The notes: generated by a model from the sequence alone, not told the origin. 64,000 nucleotides of DNA from Monocercomonoides exilis (GCA_001643675.2 LSRY02000007.1:5001-69000); one strand, 5' to 3'; numbered from the stretch's first letter, positions 39,109 to 52,872 are shown. Translations and numbers: made by a program.

Positions 39109-39601
39109 ATAATGTTTTAAAATGTCTTATCCGCTTCGCTTCATAAAAAAATTTTTTTTGTTGTTAGAAATTATGTTTAAACTTGAATTGAGTTAGAAAC
39201 ATTTTTATGTTGATAGATTTTTCGTATGTTTTGATTATTTTTTGTATATTTTTTATTCAAAGTTTTTCACATTGTATATATTTAATTGTTTTCTGTCTTT
39301 TCGATTTTTATCATGTAAATAAAGTTTTTATTTATCTATGAGTGATCTATTTTTTTCAAAATTGTAAAATATTTCAAAGGTGTTTTTGAAAGATAGTGGT
39401 GATTCAAAAAAAAAAAAAAAGAAGAAGAACTGAAAATGACAAAAGAGCATATTAAGGAAATGAAAAGGAAAATCTCCATATTTTCAAAGCAAACAAAACT
39501 TTCTTTGAAAGGTCTTTGATGAAATTGTTAGTGGAATAGGATAAGGATTTACACCCAACAATAAAACACAAAATGAAAAAGAACAGCAACCTTCTCTCTA
39601 T
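39109..39601. other. Convergent intergenic region
   Basis: Between the 3' ends of the amylase (plus) and the next gene (minus). AT-rich, with an A-run and GAAGAAG near 39407-39429. Nothing coding seen. Confidence 0.7.
39318..39323 (+). terminator. Candidate polyadenylation signal of the amylase gene
   Basis: AATAAA about 210 bp after the amylase stop codon, followed by a T-rich stretch. This is a canonical eukaryotic poly(A) signal, but AATAAA is also expected by chance in such AT-rich sequence. Confidence 0.35.
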
Positions 39602-42600
39602 TCATCTCCTTCCCCACCTCGAATTCGCATTCTGCTCATCTTCAATAGCCTTCTTCATTCCTTCAACCACCATATCGCGTATCTCATATCTCAGCAGCGT
39701 AAAAAGCGGGAAAATAATCACATCCTTTGCTATCTTTCGCTTTGAATAATCGCCTGAACGTGACCTGTCAAATTGGGCAGCATTCAACGAAGCAGAAGAA
39801 GCTGCATTGTCTGTTCCGAATCCGGGCACATCTGTTTCAAACATATCTCTCTTTCCTGAACCAAACCCAAGCAGCTCGTCCTTCCTCTTCTGCGCTTTGG
39901 GATACGTCAGCTGGTAGTGTCTCTTCCTAAGCTCAGTCAACTTGTTTCGGATGATCGAATAGCGGATCGTTTCTGGCACAAGACTCGGTGGAGGATTGGC
40001 TGCTCCGCCTGTCCCTTCTCGTCTGCCTCTCGCACTGCGGGATGTCGCATTTGCCGAGCGGGACGTGACATTTCCAGAAGCGTTGCGGTCAGTTGCATTT
40101 CCTTTGCTGAAGATATTGATTCCGCTAAGGTTGAGAGAGAAGTTCAGAAGAGGGTTTGCTGAAGATGACGAAGAGACCGAAGACAAATCCGATTCGAGAA
40201 GAGAAGAAGAAGAGCTCTGCCTTGTCAGCGCATGAGACAAAGATGACGTTGAGCTCTGCCTCGAAAGACCAGGGTGATGTTGCAAACTGGATGAGGATGT
40301 GGACTTTGACAAGACAGCTGGCAGATGGGTAGTGGAAGATGAAGCGGCGTTGCTGTTGGACTTGGCAGGCTGCAATTTGGACCCAAAAACAGCAAGAAAT
40401 TCTTCAACTACTGAAATAACATCGATGCTGCTTATATCGCGTAACGATTTTTGCTTTGTGAAATTCTTTTTTGGCTTTGTCTCTTGAACAGGTGCGCCTT
40501 CTTTGGCTGATCCGTTGGTCGGCTCTTCAACTCCGTCTTTGCCTTGCTCATTCTGTTTTGTGTTGTCTGCTTCATTCTTGCTGTTCTTGTCCGCATTCTC
40601 TCCTTCTTCGCTCTTCTCCTCCTCCACTTCACTCTCCTCCTCCACCTCGTTGATCACGCTCCACTCGTCCAGCGCATTCCTCGCTTCCTCCGAGCGCGGA
40701 TCAACAATCTGCTTCCCGTACTTCTCAACAAGCACTTGGTGCGCTTTCTCGTCGGGATCTTCGGCTGCTGTCGACGTCAGCGGCATCTCAGCATCCTTCG
40801 AAGTGAAGCGGAAGCGCTTGTACTTCAGCGGATCGCCCCATTTGGATGGATGGTGGCGAAGAAGAACTGCCTCTTCATAACGCCACTACAGATAAAGAGG
40901 GAGAAAAGAAAAGAGGAAGAAGAAAGATAATACAAAAAGAAGATAAAATAAATCATCGTTAATATTAGTGAAAAAATAATATATACCATCAAATCTATTG
41001 CTTTCATCCTGTGTGACAAACATTGAATGAATGAGGCCACTTTTCTCTGTCCATTGATTACTGAATAACATTTGAATAAATAACAATATTAATTAATAAG
41101 AAAGTTGTTTAATCTGTTAAATTCAAAAGCATCATCGTTCATACTCAACTGTCTGTATTGTGATACTCTTATCACAAACAGCATTTGAACGCGTGTCTGA
41201 ACTAAGCAGCGACGAATAGAAGACAAATACCCAAGACGACATTTTGTGCGGAAGTGCAGAACAAATCTCCCAAGCGAACTAAAATAGATAGACAAGCATT
41301 TCAAAATTTGAAATTTGAAATTTGAAATAAAAATGTGAATAACAAATAAAAATCAAAGATAAGCAATGCAAAAGAGTTTAAGCAGTATCAAAAAACCGAA
41401 ATTAGGTATCTACAAATAGTCAATCCATATAACCAAAAAATATTCGTTGAACATAACATATTTTATTAACATCTAATCATCTTCTGCTCATCCACATACC
41501 GTGACAGAGTTTCAAATGACATAACCATTTGCCTTCTCCTTTTCTTCATTTCGATTGCAATTCTTTCTCTTCTCTGCCTCTCCTTTTCAGCTTCTATCAG
41601 CGCCAGCAGCTTTCTCCTTCCCCTGTCTTCAGCAAGCGCGTCTGCAAGCACCGATAGCCTCGCCAGCAGATGCACCACAATCAGCATCCGCTGCGCACCC
41701 GCCTTCAATTTGTGTGTCGTTCTGTACTGCCCAGGGCGCGGCCGTGATGCGTCCTTCGCCAGCTCCTCGCGCAGAAACGAGAACTGACGCTGCTGCTGCT
41801 CGTAGAGGCTGTTCTCATAGCGCTCTCTGACCTCCTCCATGTGCACACGGTGGGCAGCCAGCGACTGTTCAGAGAGGACTGTGAGTGGGGTGATGAGGCG
41901 AGGGTCAGCAGGCGAAGTGGTTGAGAAGGAGAGCTTGGGCGAGGCAGAGGAAGAGGCAGATTGCGAAGAACGAGACGAAGACGATGAAAGAGCTGATGGC
42001 CCAAGAGGCGATGGAGGAAGATAGACAGAATGGAGAAGAGGTGGTGATCGAAGTGGGAATGTGTGTGTGGATGTCACAGACGATGGGGTGAATGAGGTGG
42101 AGGCTGAGGAAGGCCTGTTGTATGATCTGAAAGTGGATGGACGTGTTTTTGAAGAGGCGGAATTGAGCAGTCGAGAAGAAGTGCTGCCAGAAGAAGGAGA
42201 AGCAAATGAATATTTCCGAGACGAGTCGTAAAAACCAGCAGATGATGTTTTTGGCCTGACAGAAGGAGGAGACGACAAAAGAGAGGAATTATAGCTGGAA
42301 TCAGAACTTGCAGCTGGCTTCATGCTGCCATACACACTCGACGGGCGAGACCTTCTTGGCTGAGGGCTGCGTGATTGAGAAGATAGAGGCGCATATTCAG
42401 AAGAAGACAGGGCTGGGCGAGTGAATGCAAAAATGGATGGAACCGAAGACGAAGTGGCTGATGAGAGGCGAGATGACATGGCAGACGAACGAGGACGAGA
42501 AGAAATGGAAGAGGCAGGCACCGTATATGCTGATGGTGCAAACTGAGAGCGAGATGAGTGAGATGGGCGTTGGCTCCCCCGCATCACCATCTGCGTTGCA

Positions 42601-43951
42601 CTTTCCCCTTCGCTTTCTGTACCATCCAGATCTTCCTCTCTGAAAGCGCTGCTTTCCTTTCCTCGTCCCGCTATTCCACTCAGCGCAGATGAAGTGAATC
42701 TGTCGTTACCATCGTCACTGCCCTGCTCAAGTCCAACAGCGTCTTCGTCTTCGCTTCCGCTTCCTCCAACAGTCAATGAGAGAGGCTGTCGAGATGTCAT
42801 GTTGTAGCGATATCTGGCTGTGTATCCTTCCATCTGTTGGATCGGAGACTCTCCCACTTCCATCTCTCGCTGTGTTCTCAACACCAGACGCTCCATCACA
42901 TCTTCTGCAGGTCCTTCGTATATCTTCTCTTTTTCTGTATCAAGTCGCAGATAAAACCCCTTCTTCTTATTCTGTCCGTGCTTTTTGTTGTTCCTTCGGC
43001 TAGAGCTTCCCCAATCGTCGCGACCATCATCTGCGTCGCCTCCACGCGTCTCTCCATCCGATGCACCGCTGCTATTTCTGCGATGAATGCTTCGCTCTTC
43101 CACTCTATTAATGCCTTGACGACTGCGACGAAGTGCAACATCCTCCATCTGCCGCTTCAGTTCGTATATTTCATCATCCAACTTGTTCCTCCGCTTTTTT
43201 TCGAAAGGGACTTTTTGCGTCATTGTGCTTGGTGACAAAGTCGATGTTCGCTTCATGCCCTGCCTCCAAGGAGTTTCATATGAGAGATTTTTCCGTGATG
43301 CGCCTGAACGTATTGGGTCACCGTCCTTTGCAGTTAACGAATGATGAGCTGCTCCAACACCCGCTTTATTTTTTGTTGAGGAAAAATTGCTCGGTTTTTC
43401 TTTGGTGCCCAGACTGAAACGTTCAACAGCATCTTGCAATCCTTGCCCATTTCCAGCCCCAGAAGAAATAAGTAAAGAATCAACATCTCTCAAAAGCTGT
43501 TTGAACTTTGCTTCATGTTCTTCCTGATGTTCTTCGAAATAACTTAATTGCGCGAATTCAGAAGATTGCGAATTACTTGCTTGAGTTGGGTCGGTGTATT
43601 GGTGATCAAGTTCTTCAAATACATCATGAACAGGATGAAATGCATTTTCAAAATCAACTGTAAAATCAGAAGCTTCTCCTAATACCAGTAAAGAATCTAA
43701 AAAATTGTAAATATTCAACAAAAAAATAATTTTAAAAAAATATTGAAATTCATGTTAATTTAATTCAAACCTGCATTTCTAGCTCGTTTAAATCCTCCTT
43801 CAAACGCAAGCAAAGCATTTACTTTGGTCATTGCACGACGTTTGACATCGGTAAATGTTGCTTTCCCAGTTTGAGATCTTGGAGTTGAATTTATTCTGCT
43901 TCTAGTTGTTTGAATAGAGCTTGGCGATCTTGGTGTGAGCAAACTATCCAT
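39602..43951 (-). CDS. Large serine-rich, coiled-coil protein of unknown function
   Basis: Minus-strand exons 43771-43951, 41500-43696, 41145-41278, 40987-41060 and 39602-40885 join in frame to 1,289 residues. The stop-free block 41466-43721 is not a separate gene: the donor GTATGT at 41499 joins in phase to the small exons and on to the 3' exon. No family recognised. Features seen: TP/SP-rich N-terminus (RSPSS, STPRS), a helical segment near 70-140, a long Ser-rich disordered centre, then a basic helical region (EAEKERQRRERIAIEMKKRR) running through small exons rich in R, Q and hydrophobics, suggesting IQ-like or armadillo-like helices. The last exon contains acidic, Ser-rich and Ala-rich stretches and ends in a helix. 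Cytoskeletal or ciliary scaffold is only a guess. It shares a short divergent promoter with the next gene. Confidence 0.75.
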
Positions 43952-44192
43952 ACAATTAGCTCGGGCAATTTATAACAAAACTCTTAAACAACTTTTAAAA
44001 GAGAAATAAAAACAACTGTTGAAAAAACGAAACTTTAAAAAAATATGACGGGGATATTGATCAGAAGTTAATGAAAAATGCTTCATTTGAAATTTTCGTT
44101 AATATATTTTCACTTATATTATGAAACAACACATAAACAAAGAATTGATGTTTCATGAATGTAATAAAGTCTTTTTCGTGCAAAACCTCAAA
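43952..44192. promoter_or_regulatory. Divergent promoter region between two large unknown genes
   Basis: Only about 240 bp (or 170 bp if the upstream ATG at 44121 is used) separates the start codons of the minus-strand gene ending at 43951 and the plus-strand gene at 44193. Both core promoters must lie here or overlap first exons. The sequence is AT-rich; no specific element is identified. Confidence 0.5.
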
Positions 44193-47100
44193 ATGACGGA
44201 TGCTCTAGCTTCCTCAGGGAAATTTATAAATGAGGAAAGCATCAAAAATACTGTACAAAAGGGATTGTGGAGATTTCAAAAACAGATTCAGGAATACTAC
44301 ACAAATCTTGCAACAAAAACAGAATTTGAAAAACTACAGCATTCACATGTATAGCTTTTTTTATTAATATTCAAAAAGAGCATCATTTTTTTTTCTTTAT
44401 TTGCTATTGCACCTGCATAACTTCAAAAAGATTGTTGATGCACAAAATGAATCACAAGCTGCAATAATTCAATTTGCTGATTTTATTATTGATTCTTTCC
44501 ATTCTGATACTATTTCTGATCCTGAAAGCTTGAATAAATCAAAGGGTACAAATACGTTCTTGACATCAACAGAAGGCCAGGAAGTTGTGAAAGATGTTAG
44601 AATTGAAGAAAAATTGTTATCAAGACAAGAGGTTTGAGAAAAGTGCGATAAATTTTAAAGACTTTTACTTGAAATACTTATCCAAAAGGAAATTATGGAG
44701 ACGCTTCATCGGGTGGAATCTCAAAATGATATTTTAAAAAATCAACTAATGCGAAGAGACAGATTGCTTGCCGAGCAGAGGGCTTTATATTTGAAAGAAA
44801 TGGCAAGGCTGAGAGAACAGGTAAATGGAAGTTTTTTATTCGATTTCTTTTTAACCATCTTGGCTTTTGCAGTTATACCAAAAAAGTCTTTTAGGAGATA
44901 GTTTCATCCCTGATTCTCAAACACTTTTTAATCCTGAAGATTGGATTGATAAAGTGTTGCAATCTGAAAACAATGGGCACCAAAAGGAGGATGAAGCAGA
45001 AATCAATCGCTTACTTTTGGAAATTGAGAAAATCAAAACGCAAAGCAACATTGAGAAACGAAAATTAGAACTTGCACTGAAAGTGTGACAATCTGAAAAG
45101 AGAGAGAGATTGAAATTGACAAATTCTTTTTTTATTTTCGTTTATTTTATAGCAACAAAAGAACGATGCAACCAGCGAAAAGGAGCTGATGGAAATGAGA
45201 TGGAAACAGAAAGAAGAAGAGCTGACAAAAGAGAACAAGATGCTGAACGATGCGATTGAAAGAGACTTGAATGAGAACATTTTGCTGAAAGAGCAGTTGA
45301 ACGAAGCCCAGAAAGACGCTGAAGGAGCAAAAGAAGAGCTGCGCAGATTGAAATCCGACGAAGCAAACATTGCAGAAATTGAAAGAGAGAAAATGCTTGA
45401 AGAAATGCAGGAAAAGCTGCGACTGGCTGAAGTGAATGCAGCTGATGCAAACGAAGAGGCAGTCAGAGAAAGGGAACAAAGAGAGGAGATGGAGAAGAAA
45501 GAGAATGAATTACAACAGATTATCCAAGAGCTGAGAAACAAACTGGAGCAGAGCGAGGAAATGACTCAAAGAAGAGAAGAAGAAATGGCAAATCTGAAAG
45601 AAGAACTCAAAAAAGCTACACATTTGAGAGAGGGAAATGGAGAGTCAGAAGGGAAAGGTCAGGCAAACAATGGGACTTCATCTGACAATTCTGAAATAGA
45701 AGAACAGAAAAAGCTGATTGAAGAGTTAAGAAAAGAAAGAGAAAGAGAAAAGCAAGAAGCAGAACGAAAAGAGGCAGAACTACTCAAAAGAATGAGGGCT
45801 ATAAAAGCTGAAGAGGAAGAGATGGAAAAAAGGAAGAAAGAATACGAAGAGCTTAAAGCAAAAGAAATCGCTGCTCGTATTTTGAGTGCGAAGCAAAAGA
45901 AGAACGAAGGATATGATTCAAAACAAGGGAAAGTGGTTGAGAGAGATTTCTCGTCAGCACAAAATGCAGACGGATTGAATGCTGAAAACAAGGAAAGTGA
46001 AGATGCCATCAAAGATAGGCAGACGATGGGGCAGTTGATTGAGTTGACGGCTGGTGTTGGAAGAGAGCAGGAGCTAAAACGCGAAAGGGCAATGAACAAT
46101 TGGACGATGCTGACTGTGAAGTTGAAAGGAAAAGAGATGAAGCGAAGAATTAGTGAGGGAATCAAATACGATGAGGATGATTTTGGAGGTGATTCCGAAA
46201 AGGATTCAGACAAATTGAATGAAGAGCAAAATGATTCGCAGGATTTCGATCAAAAGCTGCAGTTTGGATTGTCTCCTTCAGCATCTTCAGGAGGCAGATT
46301 ATCATTGGGCTTTTCTTCCTCTTCTCTGCGGATGTCTAAAAGCCCAATCAAAAAGATTCCGATGCACCGACTGCAGAAATGGATTGTGAAAGGGACGATG
46401 TCAACGCGCCAAAAGGAGCAGGAGGAGAAACTGCGGGCAGTGAAGAACATGATTGAGGCTGAGCGAATGCGGAACATCCAGCGTGTGTTGTCTGCAGCTT
46501 GCTTGCTGGTGAATCCTGAAGAAGGCAGTGGAAATAGCCGGAATGTGATTGAGAAGAGTTATGCTTTAGAAGAATCAGGAAAAGAAAGGAGACAAGAAAG
46601 CAAAAGTGGAAAAGAAAAAGAAATGAACGAAACATCGTTTAATAACACTTTTTCGACCACACGCAAAAAATCTCCATTATCCACATCAGCAAATGCAGAT
46701 GCAGATGTCATGAAGGTTATAAAAGAGATCAGAAGAAGCGAAAAAGCGAGAGAGGAGGCAAATGAGTGGTTGAATGCAACAGCTGGGAGTGCTGTCTTTT
46801 TGGAGTCAGAAAAAGATACATCCAACAACCATTTGCATTGGAGAGATGAAGATGATGGAGATGTTGAAGTCAGAAGGTTGGTGATGGTTAAAGCAGATGA
46901 CAGAGAGAATGGAGAAGAGAAGGCGAATAACCAGAAAATGGAAGGATGGACGGATAGAATGGATGAAGATGCATTCGATGCTTTTGAAAAAGAAGATGAT
47001 GAAGATAAAAATGCGATGATGCTTTCTATTAAAGGCAGCAAGAATGAAGAAGGGAAAGATGTGCAATCTTCATCTCAACAGAAAACAGAGCCGCTAATCA

Positions 47101-49211
47101 AACTTATGCGAACAACGGAGCAGCGAAGTCAAAAGAAGCGAAGAAGAAAATTAGAATTGACCGATGAAAATAAAAGAGAGCGTGTTGGCAGTCACGAAAA
47201 TAGGGCAATCTCCAGCCGCAGCATTCTGTTTAACGACGATGGAGATATTGCAAAAGAAGTGACTTATGCTTTTTCGACACAAAAACCACTAAATCAATCA
47301 GCATCATTTTTCAATTCTTCATCAGTTAGATTATCTCCACCTTCAATTCGCCACACGTCTTCACTAACTCTTTCACCCACATCCCCAATTTCTGCAACTG
47401 CAACACCAAAAAGCCCACTTTCTTCAGCTGTTAAGTCGAGCATTTTAATTCCATCACTACCTCTTCCATCTGAAGAAAACAAGGAAAATAAACAGATGCC
47501 CAACTCTAAAGATGAAGAGCTATCAAAAACTCTTCCAGCGTCTTTAAATTCTCCTTTGTCATCTTCAAATATGCTCCCTTCTCCACCTCATCTTCAGTTG
47601 ACTTCCTCTTCCTCCTCCCTTTCGTTCACATCACCTTCTTCTTTTTCTTCTTTAGTACCATCTCACAAAACCCCCACAACTGCTCTATCAACCACTCTTT
47701 TCCCTCAACTCGAGTCTTCTGAACTTTTTGTGCAGAAGCAACAAAACATCTCTCCAAAAACTGTTGCAAATGAAGAACAAAAGCAAAACAAGGAGAAATC
47801 TGCAGAAAGAGCAAAAAGCTTGCCGAAAGAAAGAAAACTTGAAACATCAAAAATTGAAAGAGAAAGCAGCAAAGATTTTGAGGAAATCACAAAAGATGAG
47901 AAAAGCAAAGGAAGACAAAAGGAAGATAAAAAGAATGAGATTCTGACTGAAACAAATGATGGAATCATTAGGGGTAGCAAAGTAGATAAAGATGTTTTTG
48001 CTGTCATCGGAGAAGATGGATTCATCGAAACAAAAGAACAGTACATCAAAAATATCGAAGCAGAAATGTTTGAACAGGAACTGAATTCTCGACGAAAAAG
48101 AGCAGAACAAAAGAAGAAGGAAAGTGCAAGCGAAGAAGCAAGAAACGCGTTGGGCCATTCGAAAAATAAAAACAAAGAATTGAACGATAAGAATCTCATT
48201 TACGGGAAGCTCAAACAAACTGTTTTCGAACCAACAAAACACAAAAGCGATTTCTCAGCAATTTCTGAAGAGAAACAACAAAAAGCAAATTCAGACAAAA
48301 ATGAGAGTGAAAGAAAAGTACTTTCGCCAATTCGCCTTGAAGAAAGAAGTAAGAGCGAGCAGAGTGGAAGTAAGTATTTATCAGCTTCTGACCATTCTGC
48401 CCAGTCATCTGCATCGATTCCTCTTCTGTTTGACACTCAAGGAGAACTTCTACTTGGAGGTGGAAGATCAAAATCATCAGACATGTTTTTCACCCCTCGG
48501 GATCCGCTTTCTTCTCCAATTCCGCATAGCCAACATTTTGGCGAGTCGGCATTTCCTTCATCGTCATCTCCTCTTCCTCTACCTCCTCCGCATGATGGGA
48601 AAGCAAAGACTCATTCAAACAGCAGGAAAGAGCAGACTCTTTCAGACAATGGAAAAGATAAAAAATTGACTCAAACAAGGAAAAAAGCAACTGACGCGAA
48701 AAAGACACAAGCCAACGAAGATTCTGTGAGATACATCGAAGAGCCTTATCCCCCAGAAATAGATGGCAGTGTCATCACTTCCTATTTCCTTCCTCAGCCC
48801 CCTCTGAAGCTGAAGCCAAAGGGCATCAAGAGTTCAGCAGAAGAAGAAGTAACTCCATCAAATTCTGGCAGAGAAACATTAGTTCACAATGTCAAAGGAA
48901 GTTCAATGCTTCTCCATTTGAATGAACACAACAACAAAAACCATTCAACGAATTATTTGACAAGTTCGCAACCTGCTTCCACATTAGCGCAACAGAAATT
49001 TACAAGTCAATTGCCTCAAACACTTCTTTCTTCTTCTTCTCATCAATCTCAATCGGTTGGATCTTTATCTCCAAATGACACCCATATGAATGAATTAAAT
49101 TCGAATGAAACAGACAAAATCACTTATCAAACGAATATGTGCGCGAATGAGGTAAAAAATATGAAAGCTGAACACGTTCTTCCTCCACTTTTCAACCATT
49201 CTGGAACTTGA
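44193..49211 (+). CDS. Long coiled-coil protein of unknown function
   Basis: Exons 44193-44348, 44431-44631, 44689-44820, 44873-45082 and 45153-49211 join in frame to 1,585 residues. Starting at the in-frame ATG 44121 would add 24 residues; I prefer 44193 because AAAATGACG is better placed, but cannot decide. Heptad-like helical segments begin in exon 3 (EIMETLHRVESQNDILKNQL) and become a strong E/K/R-rich coiled coil from about residue 190 to 470 (ELTKENKML, EEMQEKLRL, ELRKEREREKQEAERK). A conserved-looking segment, GQLIELTAGVGREQELKRER, follows. The C-terminal half is Ser/Pro/Lys-rich and probably disordered. No catalytic or known binding domain is recognised. The architecture fits a cytoskeletal, basal-body or Golgi tether protein; this is inference. 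Divergent from the minus-strand gene next to it. Confidence 0.8.
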
Positions 49212-49501
49212 AATGTTTTGTATTTTCCGTTTTGTATGTTGTAAAGTCTTATTTTAAAGATTTTGAAATGTGGATGATTCAATTTTTTAAAATATGTATT
49301 GTTTAGAAAATATCGACGAGTTTTTATTTATTGCTTTATCAAGAAATCTCTTGTTATCAAAAGATTAAAAGGGCTTTTGATATTTTTAAATTATACGTTG
49401 TAAAAGTTGAAATTAAAATTGCTTTCAAAATTTTTGATCAGAGCATTTTTCTAATAAAAAGTCACTGAATTTTTAATTATCAGTTCAGAATGTCTTTTTT
49501 T

Positions 49502-49554
<53 letters not shown>

Positions 49555-50102
49555 CGAAAAGCTACCGTAGTTGTATTTTTAAGCTGAAATATAACCTCAA
49601 ATTTTTTCTTATTTTGTTTTTCTCATAGTCAAATTTCTTCACTTCACAAATTAAAAGAATCTTTTGTTATTAAAAAGGAATGCTTTATAAAACGGGGAAA
49701 TTCGAATTGTTAGTTAAACAATTTGCTTTTTTGAAATATCAAGTTTCTGGAATGAATGAACAAAAAAAAAAAATAGAAAAGAAAAGAAAAGAAAAAAGAT
49801 AAAACATTTGATCATATTGAAACAAATATTGCATAAAAAAATGAACGTCATCTGTTCGAAACTGAATTTTATTTATTTTATTTTATTTTTTGGGAACGAA
49901 TGATTTAATAAAAAGCAAAAGAATGCTTTCAATTCCAATGAACAATGAGAAAAAACGGAAATACGTTAATAAATTTTAACATTTTCAAATAAAATTTAAA
50001 TATATGCTTGAAAGGTATCTTCATCAACAATAATTTTTAATATCTTCACAAGCAGATTTTTCAATGAAAATTTGTTTTATTCACAATAAAACTAATTAAA
50101 GT
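49212..50102. other. Intergenic region with a poly(T) run
   Basis: About 0.9 kb, very AT-rich, with several homopolymer runs. It contains the 3' UTR of the coiled-coil gene and the promoter of the S41 protease. No gene seen. Confidence 0.7.
49507..49554 (+). repeat. Poly(T) tract, about 48 bases
   Basis: Uninterrupted T run followed by CGAAAA. Read on the minus strand this is TTTTCG followed by A's, the same flank as the poly(A) run at 36971-37029. Confidence 0.9.
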
Positions 50103-52872
50103 ATGGCTTTGATCTGTGAGCTTTTTACTTTTTGGATGATATTTTCTCTTATTCTTGCTGAATTTTCTATTATATTTTGCGATTTGTGCGATTTAGACAA
50201 TAATACATTGCATACGATTGCAGAAGTTAAAACCTGCTTGAACTCTATTCCAGTTTGGAGTTGAAGATAAATTATTTTTGATTTGATGCTTTTTTGGGTT
50301 TTAGAAAGAGGAAGCATATGAGGACATCAAACGTGCGAAGATGATATTGAACAATTATATCTTTTCTGACCAGCACCTTAATCCTCCGGAACCTCATAAG
50401 AATACAAAAATTAATTTGGCACAAAGTCTTGATGATATTCCAAAAGATAATTTAGAATCAATGGATATTTATATGCAAGTAGTTAATACTTTGAAAGCCT
50501 TGAAAGATCCACATACGCTATTTTTCCCTCCTTGTTACAGGAATTTTAGATATGTTCTTCCATACAGCTTTACTGCACAAATTCCTGCGGGTGAAGGAGC
50601 TCCTCTTCGCATAATCGCAATTAAGCATTCATATGAAAATGTTACAAAAAATTTCATCGATTCGGGCAAACCAAATTTGGAAAACAAAGAAATAACGAGA
50701 ATTGGCTTGGAAGGGGAAAATTCTTTGAAGGATGCTTCTGAAGTGATTTCAAATTTCGCTGAGAATGAAGTGCCATATTCTAAATATCCTGTTGCGAGAT
50801 TAAACGAAGCGTTAAAATCTGCGTTTGCAATTAGAAATGCGGCAGTGTATGATATCCCCAAAGCAGAAAATATATGGGTTGAATATGATGATGATGGAGA
50901 GAAAAAAGTTATCGCATTTCCATGGAAGGTTGTTGTTGGGCAAAGCATGAATGGGCTTGATTCTATTTGCCCCAAAATCGCAGAAACAAATTCGGACAAT
51001 GAATCAAGGAGATCGGATAAAGCTAAAATAGAAAACGATGAAAGCAGCAAATCATTTTCATTTTCAGAGCTTCGAGAAAGAGAAATGAAAAAATTTTTGG
51101 ATTTTCTGTACGAAAGTGAAGAGATCGGAGCCAAAACTATGAGAGAAGCAAATGAAAAATTTAGAGAAATGCAAATGACAAAACTACAAACAAACAATGC
51201 TTCTGGGAACAGTATCAACAAAAGAAAGGAGAATGATTTCCTTCTTCCCACAGATGCTTTGGAAGTGTTTGTAGATGACCCGAACGTTGTTGTTGGATAT
51301 TCATCTGCACACAAAGTTGGATATGTCAGAATCATTTCATTTAATCCAGATGACGTAAAGCAGTTCGGACAAATTCTCGGAGATGGGATAAAAGATCTTG
51401 TGGAGAAATACAAAGCAGAGCGCTGTGTAATTGACGTACGAGGAAATGGAGGAGGTGCAGTGCTGCTTGGGATGCAGCTGAACCAGTTTCTTCATCCATC
51501 TACATATCCATGGTTTGGGCAGTATCGTCTTGTTCACAGCAAGCTCAATGAGGAGCTCTCGAAAGTTCCTGATGATGATGGACAGGTGCTTTACATCGAT
51601 CCACACACTCGGAAGCAGTTCAAAGGGCGCACCTGGTATACAAACACAGACACGCTGAAATTCAGAGACACCACTCATATTCCAGAATCAGAGTATAACC
51701 GAGATTATACACCGAAGTACGAGATGGACATGTCAGATCCACCTGTCTTTCTGGAAACCATCAAAAACTGGCCCAACTATCCTGGCCATAAGAAGATGCC
51801 TATTTTTACTCCAAGCAACCTTCTGATCGTTACAGATGGACTTTGTGGATCGACCTGTGCATGCTTTGTCAAGAGACAGCAAGAGGCACATGCAGCGAAG
51901 TTTGTGGGACTTGGCTCAAATCCTCATGTTGCACAAAAAGATTACGATGTTAGTGCATTCCCCGGAGGTGCAGTGTTTTCACTGGATGGGATAGAGTCAA
52001 CTGTGAAGCAAGCAAAAAATCATCCAGAATGGGGCGTAAATATTGATATGAAGGACTACAACTTCCAAAGGAAGACTACAGACATATCTTGGACTATGCA
52101 TGGAATATACACGTGGGAAGAGGAAAAGAAGAAAACAGAAGAAGCAAACGATGGAGAGGATATTCAGACAGGAAAAGATCTGCTCGAGTTCAAATTAAAC
52201 AAGGTCGATACAACACTGAATATGTTTCCACAACCGCTTTATGATAGGACAAACGAAGGAGTGACAGAGCTGATTGAGAAAGTTGTTCCGATATTTAACC
52301 AGTGCTTTGACTGGGAGGTGCAGGTAGACACTGAAAAATGTACAGGGCCTAAACAGTTGGAACGTCGTGCTGAATTCTCGAAAAAACAAAATACAGGGAA
52401 TCATTTGTCATCCTCAAGACGCACTGCATTTGAGACCGTAAACGGCTCGGAACCTGCTCGTGTTTCAGCAGAGCACAAACTATATGGCCATCCATGTGTT
52501 GGAGGGAAGTTTGTGCAGGAGAAGTGTGTATTTGCTGGGTGCGAAGCTGGATTCTATTTGGACGGGCCTTTTGGCGATGGAGAAGAGAGCGAGTGTCTTC
52601 GCGTGCCTGACTTTGTCCCGAAGAAAGACAACCCTGATGAAGAGAAGCTGAAGAAAGAGAAAGTTCTGTATATGTCGCTGATTGGAGGAATGTTTGGAGT
52701 GTTTGTCATAATTCTGGCTGTTGTAAGTGTGGTTGTGGTGATCAAGAAAAAGAGTGGGAAAAAGATGGTTGTGGTTGAAGAGCAGAGCCCACTGTATTTC
52801 GAGGACGACTACAACACAAAAAAGAGTGGAAGCGGAGCAGGATATCAAGCTGAGCAGGCAATGTCAAAATAA
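50103..52872 (+). CDS. Secreted, membrane-anchored S41-family (tail-specific type) protease
   Basis: Exons 50103-50252 and 50305-52872 give 905 residues. The first exon encodes a signal peptide (MALICELFTFWMIFSLILAE); the ATG at 50341 is internal to exon 2 and would remove it. An N-terminal helical region leads into DPHTLFFPP and a FRYVLPYSF strand typical of fungal/protist S41 proteins. The catalytic core shows CVIDVRGNGGG (Asp427 to Gly434) and DGLCGSTCACF with the presumed nucleophile Ser566. A low-complexity insertion (about residues 280-360) separates the N-terminal part from the core. After a cysteine-containing region, residues about 837-863 form a membrane span, followed by a basic then acidic tail. 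Predicted to act outside the cell or in an endolysosomal lumen, cutting proteins near their C-termini or generally. The partner base residue is not assigned. Confidence 0.87.

Noticed and set aside
41466-43721. A separate 751-codon gene ending at 41466
   Set aside because: A GTATGT donor at 41499 is in the right phase for three downstream exons, and the stop at 41466 then falls in the intron.
50341-50343. ATG at 50341 as start of the S41 protease
   Set aside because: It lies inside exon 2; the exon at 50103-50252 supplies an ATG and a signal peptide in phase.
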